The notes below the pieces were generated by a model. The model saw only the letters and a list, made by a program, of their open reading frames with translations, searched no databases and was not told the DNA's origin. 64,000 bases of DNA from Candidatus Melainabacteria bacterium (lineage in GTDB: Bacteria > Cyanobacteriota > Vampirovibrionia > Obscuribacterales > Obscuribacteraceae). The translations under genes were made by a program, and so were the position numbers. The stretch is from positions 50,026-114,025 of the forward strand of contig QKMZ01000017.1 in assembly GCA_003242885.1 (NCBI GenBank). Reading direction: 5' to 3'. Below are positions 58,814-64,000 of this stretch, piece by piece; position 1 is the first letter of the stretch; every line of letters starts with the position of its first letter.

Positions 58814-59359
58814 CTATTTCCCTTCCGTCTTAATTAGCTGCGCCATTAGACCACTGTGCCCTATCGTCATTGCCGCTGAATATCCACCGGTTGCCCGGTT
58901 TCCAGCTTTCCAGACAAGCTCTGTACCGTCGATGATTGCCTCATATTTCCACTGATCCTTATCCCACGGCGCAGCGCTCTTGTAGTTTTTGTCATGCATC
59001 AGCCACCACCACATGGCGTATTCTTCGCGCTTTTTGTAAGGGATGTATGTGGCTGTCAGATTGTCCAGGCGCTCACCTTTTTCAAAAGCCCAGTTCTGAA
59101 GATCAATCGAAAAGGCGGCTTTGACGTTGTTTGCGACTTTTCCATATCCGGATTTGAATTTCCTCGGACCTGTCGGAAACCAGTTCTTACTTGGATTTTT
59201 GTCTTGTTCGGCAGCTATCTCTTGAATCGTTTTGAAAAAAGTCGGGCTGCGTTTTTCGACTCCGGTATCGCCAAAAACCGCAGTGGTAGACTCTGCCAGG
59301 GCGGGAAGACCGATCAGAAGACAGAGAGCTGCTGCCGTCAATTCTTGTGTTGTTTGCAT
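58814..59359 (-). CDS. Exported protein of the mobilisation block, paralogue of 37188
   Basis: 181 aa from ATG 59359 (MQTTQELTAAALCLLIGLPALA-ES), with GGAG 8 bp upstream; the track start is inside the previous gene. Shared segments with 37188: PSKNWFPTGPRKFKSGYGKVANNVKAAFSIDLQNWAFEKGERLDNLTATYIPYKKREE and GYSAAMTIGHSGLMAQL. Position two genes after the coupling protein is the same on both plasmids. Confidence 0.7.
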   Translation of the reverse strand: MQTTQELTAAALCLLIGLPALAESTTAVFGDTGVEKRSPTFFKTIQEIAAEQDKNPSKNWFPTGPRKFKSGYGKVANNVKAAFSIDLQNWAFEKGERLDNLTATYIPYKKREEYAMWWWLMHDKNYKSAAPWDKDQWKYEAIIDGTELVWKAGNRATGGYSAAMTIGHSGLMAQLIKTEGK

Positions 59360-59361
59360 AT

Positions 59362-59874
59362 TCACTCCATTTCTCCTACCTGCTGTGGTCCCAATAGAGC
59401 GCAAGTTCTGATGCGCTTATTTATTGCCCTAATGATGTTTGTGTTTAAATATCCACCAGGCGGAATCTCGTAAATGTGCCATCGATACAGGATTCTAGTG
59501 GTGCCATCTTGTTGTGGAAGAAAATCGATGTAGCAAGTTAACTGGCGGATTACTTCTCGGACAGCTGGAATTTGCTCGGTGTATTGAACTAATGTAGTGA
59601 TTCTTAAAACGTCAGGATCGGCTCTGAGATTGACTCCCAGATGTCCTATGTTTGGCGTTAGATCTCGTGCCATCTGCAACCAAAGGTCATCCATCGGGAA
59701 TTGAGAATAGAAACTGCCTTCGCGAGCTTCCATCGCCAGGTCGTCTTTGCGCTTCTCTTCGAAGTCGCTATAAACTTTCCCGGCTTCATCAGCAACCTTT
59801 TTGGCTGCATCCTTGCCCATATCAAACAGCTTCTTTCCCCAGCCGATAGCCTTCTTTTTCGTTTCCTCGTCCAT
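59362..59874 (-). CDS. Unknown protein downstream of the coupling protein, plasmid 2
   Basis: 170 aa. The N-terminal helix is amphipathic and Lys-rich (KKKAIGWGKKLFDMGKDAAKKVADEAGKVYSDFEEKRKDD). The C-terminal domain (VNLRADPDVLRITTLVQYTEQIPAVREVIRQLTCYIDFLPQQDGTTRILYRWHIYEIPPGGYLNTNIIRAINKR) resembles in pattern the soluble domain of the 37743 protein. Same genomic position on both plasmids. No membrane segment here. Confidence 0.6.
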   Translation of the reverse strand: MDEETKKKAIGWGKKLFDMGKDAAKKVADEAGKVYSDFEEKRKDDLAMEAREGSFYSQFPMDDLWLQMARDLTPNIGHLGVNLRADPDVLRITTLVQYTEQIPAVREVIRQLTCYIDFLPQQDGTTRILYRWHIYEIPPGGYLNTNIIRAINKRIRTCALLGPQQVGEME

Positions 59875-59883
59875 AATTCGCCT

Positions 59884-61842
59884 CTAAATATCCTTGTAGT
59901 CGTCGGCTTGTTCTGGTTTCGGGGTTTCTTCTGCCGCTTCTGATTCGGGCTCTTCTTCCGGCTCCGGCTCCGGTTCGATGTACTGTGGCTGTGGGCTTTC
60001 TGGCTCCGGAGACTCCAAGTCTTTTTGAATTTCCGCTGTGACTGTGTCGTCACTAATAGGCGATTCTCTCATCTCTTCGCGCCTTTTTTTCTCTCCTTCA
60101 ATCTGCCAGGCTTGCACGTCCTTTAAGCCCTGACAGTCCTTCACCAAACGGTCATCAATCTCAACGATAGGCTTAACGACGCCTGGTATTTTCATTGCAT
60201 TCTCATAGTCGCGCCAGGTGAATCTTTGCATTAGCATCGGTGAAGTGCGCGGCGTAAATACAAGCATTTTGCTGTCCGGAAGTGACATCACTTCGCTTGG
60301 ATCTATGAGCGGGCGCCCGCTTTCCTTCTCCTGGATCTGTCCGGTGCTCGATACTTTCCTCTCATAGACGGTGCTTTGCCCTGCCATTTTGCTGATTCTT
60401 TCGGCTACATCTATCGTCCGCGGCCTAAAGAAAATCCGACAGCCGAGCTGCCCAAACATTATGACTGCGTCTTCTCGTCCATACACGCGCTCCAATTGCA
60501 TTGCGTCCTGGATGCCCAGCATGACGCCGATTTTCTTGTGTCTGATGATTCCCAGACGGTCTGCAATGCCTGGAATCATGCCGAAATTAGTAAATTCATC
60601 CAGACTCAAAAACAGCGGATGTTCGAAATGTTGTTCTTCAGCATATTGAAGTACGTAATTAAAAATCAGTGCCGCTACCGGCTTTAGGTGCGTTTTGCGC
60701 GCGGGCACTGCCAGATAGAAAGTAAACTTCTCACGCGCTAAAGAGTCTAAATCAATCGTAGTCTTGCTCGTCAGTGCTGCCACTCGCGGGTTTACCCAGA
60801 GCGCCAGGCGCTGCATCAAACTTGCAAATACGCCGTACCTGAAGCCTTCCCTGCTCGTTTTGTGAAACCCGTGATACTCGCCCCTTACTTCTTCTACGGG
60901 GCTGTCCTTCATCTGGTTGACCAGGTCGTCAGGTCCTTCTCTAAGCATTTGTCGAATGTAGGCAAGGTCTTTTCCCAGTGCTGCTGCGTGCGCTAGAAAA
61001 ATCGAAAGCATGTTCATCTCTGATTTAGGCCAGACATCATCCCCGTAGTTGTTTTTGCTGGTTGTGTTTTCAACAATCAGCTTTGCTAGGTTTTGCGCGT
61101 CAGAGTAGCTCCTTACAGCGTCTACGGGGTTAATGCAGTCAGACGATAGGTCGTCCGGATTGAAGTAATAAATCTTCTGCTGACCGGCAAGGGCGCGATA
61201 TCCAGAAGTCTTTGCATAAAGGTCCGGCGGTTCGTTTCCTGCTGTCGCCTCGGTCACAATTGCACTGGAATCAAGTCTTTCAATTAGGTTGGGAATGAAA
61301 ATGCTCGTCGTCTTTCCGGAGCCGGTCGGCCCGCAAACAAGGGCATGCATTGCCGAGTCTTCAGGTGTAAGCGTCACGTAGTTGTCGTCTTCGCCTGGGC
61401 TAATAATCAGCCGCCGTGAGTCATCCATCCCAGCCCAGTAACCCGCTTCTACAATGTCCTCATGCGTTGCCCACTTTGCCGAACCGTAGCGAGTTGGCTT
61501 CGGTTGATTCTGGTTGGCTAGCTCCATTACCTCTGCCGACTCAAGCACGCTTTGCATGATCTCATCGCACTTTGCCTTGCAATGCGTGATGCTCCAATTG
61601 TTTCTTTCTTCTCTCACTTCCAGCTTAAGAAGCGTGCCTTCACCATTTGGCTTCCAACTAAGCTTTGCGAAAAACTCGTAGGTAAAGGGTCTTTGGTTCT
61701 TTGATTGGGTGGCAACAACCTGCATCAACCGGTCATTCACGGTCGTCATTCGCCAACCAAGTCCAGTCAAACAAACTACCAAAAGCTCTGCCATGTCCGC
61801 ACAGCCGATGGCTAGTTCTTGTGTCTTCGTCTCAGCTGGCAT
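59884..61842 (-). CDS. VirD4/TraG-type coupling protein (T4CP), plasmid 2
   Basis: 652 aa. Walker A HALVCGPTGSGKTTSIFIPNLIERL near 170, Walker B PLFLSLDEFTNFGMIPGIADRLGIIRHKKIGVMLGIQDAMQLERVYGRED near 425. It aligns with 38316 throughout, again without an N-terminal membrane anchor. The C-terminus is Glu/Pro-rich (EPESPQPQYIEPEPEPEEEPESE). It lies 2 bp from the relaxase, so the two are coupled. Confidence 0.9.
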   Translation of the reverse strand: MPAETKTQELAIGCADMAELLVVCLTGLGWRMTTVNDRLMQVVATQSKNQRPFTYEFFAKLSWKPNGEGTLLKLEVREERNNWSITHCKAKCDEIMQSVLESAEVMELANQNQPKPTRYGSAKWATHEDIVEAGYWAGMDDSRRLIISPGEDDNYVTLTPEDSAMHALVCGPTGSGKTTSIFIPNLIERLDSSAIVTEATAGNEPPDLYAKTSGYRALAGQQKIYYFNPDDLSSDCINPVDAVRSYSDAQNLAKLIVENTTSKNNYGDDVWPKSEMNMLSIFLAHAAALGKDLAYIRQMLREGPDDLVNQMKDSPVEEVRGEYHGFHKTSREGFRYGVFASLMQRLALWVNPRVAALTSKTTIDLDSLAREKFTFYLAVPARKTHLKPVAALIFNYVLQYAEEQHFEHPLFLSLDEFTNFGMIPGIADRLGIIRHKKIGVMLGIQDAMQLERVYGREDAVIMFGQLGCRIFFRPRTIDVAERISKMAGQSTVYERKVSSTGQIQEKESGRPLIDPSEVMSLPDSKMLVFTPRTSPMLMQRFTWRDYENAMKIPGVVKPIVEIDDRLVKDCQGLKDVQAWQIEGEKKRREEMRESPISDDTVTAEIQKDLESPEPESPQPQYIEPEPEPEEEPESEAAEETPKPEQADDYKDI

Positions 61843-61844
61843 TT

Positions 61845-63245
61845 TTAGCCCAACCCTCGATCAAATCCGTCGTCTATTTCTCTTTCAGGTTCTTGTGTTT
61901 TGTCGCCGCTCATTGAATCATGAACGTGATCGATCGCTAAATCGTCAGCCACGCGATCGGCTGCTCCATCAATTAGGCTCGGACCAGTCTTGGCTTGGTC
62001 TTGCCGTTCTTTGCCTTGCTCTAATTCCTTCTCCGGACTCTTCCAATTCTCCCCTAAAAGCGCATCGAATTCTTGCCATTTATCGCCTTTTTGCTGCTCT
62101 GGCTTTAGGTCCTGGTCAATCTGTTTCAGCTCTTCCAGCTGCCTCTCAAAGTCTTCTTTCCTGTCTGGAAATCGCTCCATGAGGTCTTTCAGACGCTGCT
62201 CCGCCATGGCATCTGTATAGCTTCGGTGCTCCGGAGAAAGTCGGCCTTGCTGTTCGCGCATCCACTGCTTGTAGCCTTTGCCAAAGTCGCCGCCTTTCTC
62301 TAATTCTTTGAAAGACTTCTTCAGGTCTTTATCCAGCTTCTTAAATTCGCGGTCGTCTTCAAACGGATCGCGCTCTTTTCTCTTTTCTTTTTTGTCCCAC
62401 TTGTCCCGCGCTTTCCGCTCAAAGTGGTCATCTCCGGCGCGTTCCTTCGTCCAAATCCACTGCCCTAGTTTCTTGTATTGCTCGTCAGGCAGCCGCTCAA
62501 GCTCGCCTGTATTCAGCCTCTCGGCTAATTCCTTCAAGTCATCAAGCTTGGAATATTTGCTGTAAGTCTCGCCATCGCGCTCGATTTTCTCCTGTTCCGG
62601 CAAATGCTCGATTGCTTTCTCTTTGTCCCAAGGCTTTGCCTGGTAAGCCTTTTGCTCGCGCTCCGGTTCTTTCCTGTCCGGATTCAAGTCTCTGATCAGC
62701 GCTTCAAATACATTGTCTCCGCGGTCTCTCTCAAAACCTTTGTCTAATTGCTTGTCCATGTCGCGCTGCAAGAACCGCTCATAGTAATGATGCCGCTCTA
62801 AATAGCGGTCTCCTGCATCGCGCATGTTCTTGTAGTCGCCTCGGTCAAACAGCACTTCCCTGCCGTTCTTGTCCTTTCCGAAAACGACGACATGCGCGTG
62901 GTCGTGGTCTGTATTCTTGTGAATAACCGCCCGCCAATCGAGATCTAGCCCTTTCTCTTTTCCAACTTCTTTCAGCAAGTCTCTCGTGTACTGCTGCATG
63001 TCTACGTTTTGCAGTCCAGGCGACAAGATAAGCTTGTGAGCAACTACCTTGGAACGGTCCAGATTATCAATGTCTTGCTTTACTTCTCGTCCCTGGATGC
63101 CTTCTCTATCAGGGCTGAAAAACTCGCGCGGCTTGTCGTTCTCTCTGTCTTCGCCGCGCCTGTATTGAATGTAATTGATATGAGCTTTTGCCCGAGCGGC
63201 TCCGCTCGCCCCTTTGATATAGCTGTGTTTAGCTACTGAGCGCAT
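61845..63245 (-). CDS. Relaxase (HUH, MOBP-like), plasmid 2
   Basis: 466 aa. Candidate nicking Tyr in SVAKHSYIKGASGAARAKAHINYIQYRRGED. The HUH motif is in VIHKNTDHDHAHVVVFGKDKNGREVLF near 110. The C-terminal 330 residues are charged helices (Glu/Lys/Arg/Asp). Closely related to 41118 in the first 170 residues, diverged later. It should act on the TATCCTG site upstream of the RHH gene. Confidence 0.88.
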   Translation of the reverse strand: MRSVAKHSYIKGASGAARAKAHINYIQYRRGEDRENDKPREFFSPDREGIQGREVKQDIDNLDRSKVVAHKLILSPGLQNVDMQQYTRDLLKEVGKEKGLDLDWRAVIHKNTDHDHAHVVVFGKDKNGREVLFDRGDYKNMRDAGDRYLERHHYYERFLQRDMDKQLDKGFERDRGDNVFEALIRDLNPDRKEPEREQKAYQAKPWDKEKAIEHLPEQEKIERDGETYSKYSKLDDLKELAERLNTGELERLPDEQYKKLGQWIWTKERAGDDHFERKARDKWDKKEKRKERDPFEDDREFKKLDKDLKKSFKELEKGGDFGKGYKQWMREQQGRLSPEHRSYTDAMAEQRLKDLMERFPDRKEDFERQLEELKQIDQDLKPEQQKGDKWQEFDALLGENWKSPEKELEQGKERQDQAKTGPSLIDGAADRVADDLAIDHVHDSMSGDKTQEPEREIDDGFDRGLG

Positions 63246-63675
63246 CTTTCATAAGCTCCGTAGCTTCCGGATCTCCGTCTTTTCGTTTGTGCTTCAGCCT
63301 CTCGGCTGCTCTTTGCCTTGCCATTTTCCACAGCTCTACACGGTCTTCCTTCGAAGCCCTGTCATAAAAAACCTGCTGCACCGTCCCGACATCCATCATC
63401 ACCCTGGCTACCATTTTGGCTATTCGTTCAGTGTCTTTCTTGTGTCCGGCCTGCATGGCTTCTACCGCTGCCGCCAGCCGATCCCTCGCCTGGTCTTCGG
63501 CCCGTTTGTCATAGCCATCCAGATAAAGCAAAAGCGCCTTTCTCAAAATTTCGGTCTTGGTTTTGCCTTCCATTCGGCATACGGTTTCAAGCTTCAAGTA
63601 CTCCTCGGCCGCCAGCCGCGTGTTTAATTGCGGTGTCCTAAGAGGCGGCTGGTCGGCTTTTCGTCGTCTTGGCAT
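63229..63675 (-). CDS. Ribbon-helix-helix mobilisation accessory protein (MobC-like), plasmid 2
   Basis: 148 aa from ATG 63675 (MPRRRKADQPPLRTPQLNTRLAAEEYLKLETVCRMEGKTKTEILRKALLLYLDGYDKR): an RHH domain and then a helical tail. It overlaps the relaxase by 17 bp, so the two are translationally coupled. It should bind GGCTTA repeats just upstream. Confidence 0.82.
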   Translation of the reverse strand: MPRRRKADQPPLRTPQLNTRLAAEEYLKLETVCRMEGKTKTEILRKALLLYLDGYDKRAEDQARDRLAAAVEAMQAGHKKDTERIAKMVARVMMDVGTVQQVFYDRASKEDRVELWKMARQRAAERLKHKRKDGDPEATELMKDALSS

Positions 63676-63717
63676 TTGTTTTTCCTGGTTTACTATCAAC
63701 CTTCTACAGTAAGCCAT

Positions 63718-63850
63718 CTATAATTAATGGCTTACACTTCTATCATATACCATACATTGGCTTAACCCTAAAAACCAATAATAACTAGCCTCTTCACAAT
63801 TTCGGCTTACAATCTTTATCCTGCCTTACTCCGTAAGGGCGTTGCGCGGC
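63718..63850. other. Candidate oriT of plasmid 2
   Basis: TTTATCCTG^CCTTAC (nic predicted between 63823 and 63824) upstream of the RHH-relaxase genes. GGCTTA(C/A)-type repeats are at about 63731, 63761 and 63804, with GCCTTAC after the nic. CTCCGTAAGG follows. The core is the same as in the plasmid 1 site. Confidence 0.7.
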
Positions 63851-63904
63851 ATAAGACGTTGCGCCTCGTTGCCCACTCGCCGCCCGCGCATCGACCGCAG
63901 GAGT

Positions 63905-64000
63905 TGTCGATTTCAGAAGTCGGTGTCACAAATTTCAAAAGAGGATGTCACGACTTCTTCAGGGTCGCTTCGCTTCAAGGAAGCGCTTTTGCCAAACCAC
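63905..64000. mobile_element. Left end of a second copy of the tniABQ transposon, cut by the window edge
   Basis: TGTCGATTTCAGAAG... is identical for the 96 bp visible to 45307-45402, in the same orientation. The preceding 5 bp (63900-63904) are GGAGT, the same as the 5 bp right of copy 1 (49856-49860). Confidence 0.92.

Noticed and set aside
1-64000. tRNA, rRNA or CRISPR arrays
   Set aside because: No cloverleaf-like or rRNA-conserved stretches and no regularly spaced 25-40 bp repeats with unique spacers were noticed when reading both strands.

Overview
The window looks like plasmid or megaplasmid DNA. It carries two archaeo-eukaryotic-type primase replication modules, two mobilisation modules (ribbon-helix-helix protein, HUH relaxase, VirD4-like coupling protein) and IncP-like nic sequences. 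There is no rRNA or tRNA gene and no clear chromosomal housekeeping gene. AT-moderate composition, Gram-negative-type signal peptides, many TPR, zincin and M23 secreted proteins, and the primase/HTH pairs would suit a non-photosynthetic cyanobacterial relative (Obscuribacter/Melainabacteria-like). That placement is a guess from general flavour; no marker gene is present.

Layout. 1-15.3 kb: accessory load of the larger replicon. It holds a glycine-zipper protein, two AbiEi-like antitoxin paralogues, MgtC, a CDF zinc exporter, a TPR-methyltransferase fusion, an M23 peptidase, a degenerate receiver, and a metal/arsenic cluster (ArsR/CmtR-like, arsR, arsI/cadI, arsC, a 232-aa protein, ynfA-like). 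15.4-20.4 kb: replication module A, with an active-looking primase, a degenerate primase paralogue, an XRE regulator, a block of GTCTAGAC iterons and a divergent HTH/coiled-coil gene. 20.5-32.0 kb: accessory and probable defence region, with two tyrosine recombinases, a DUF4365 nuclease-like pair, an AbiJ-like nuclease, HEPN-like proteins, and a run of genes separated by a 16-bp repeat next to a FimB-like recombinase. 32.1-45.2 kb: backbone of plasmid 1 (secreted proteins, zincin, ECF sigma, coupling protein, relaxase, RHH, transglycosylase, oriT).

45.3-49.86 kb is a compact tniA-tniB-tniQ transposon (Tn5053/Tn7-like) that carries a FimB-like tyrosine recombinase where Tn5053 relatives carry a serine resolvase. 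A second copy, identical over the 96 bp visible, starts at 63905 in the same orientation. The right flank of copy 1 and the left flank of copy 2 carry the same 5 bp (GGAGT). The simplest reading is that 49856-63904 is an entire second plasmid of about 14 kb, joined to the first as a transposon-mediated cointegrate. It has its own primase module B (50.4-53.2 kb), a GT87-like membrane protein, a zincin, a transglycosylase, an HxlR regulator, a coupling protein, a relaxase, an RHH protein and an oriT. This accounts for the duplicated replication and mobilisation genes.

Both replication modules show a rightward sigma70-like promoter (TTGACC/T, 17 bp, TAACAT/TATCCT) and a terminator about 100 bp downstream, antisense to the primase leader. 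These are candidate copy-control RNAs. Both transposon left ends lie about 80-120 bp from a TATCCTG nic-like sequence, which suggests targeting to oriT regions. All functions are read from sequence motifs by eye; no database search was run.
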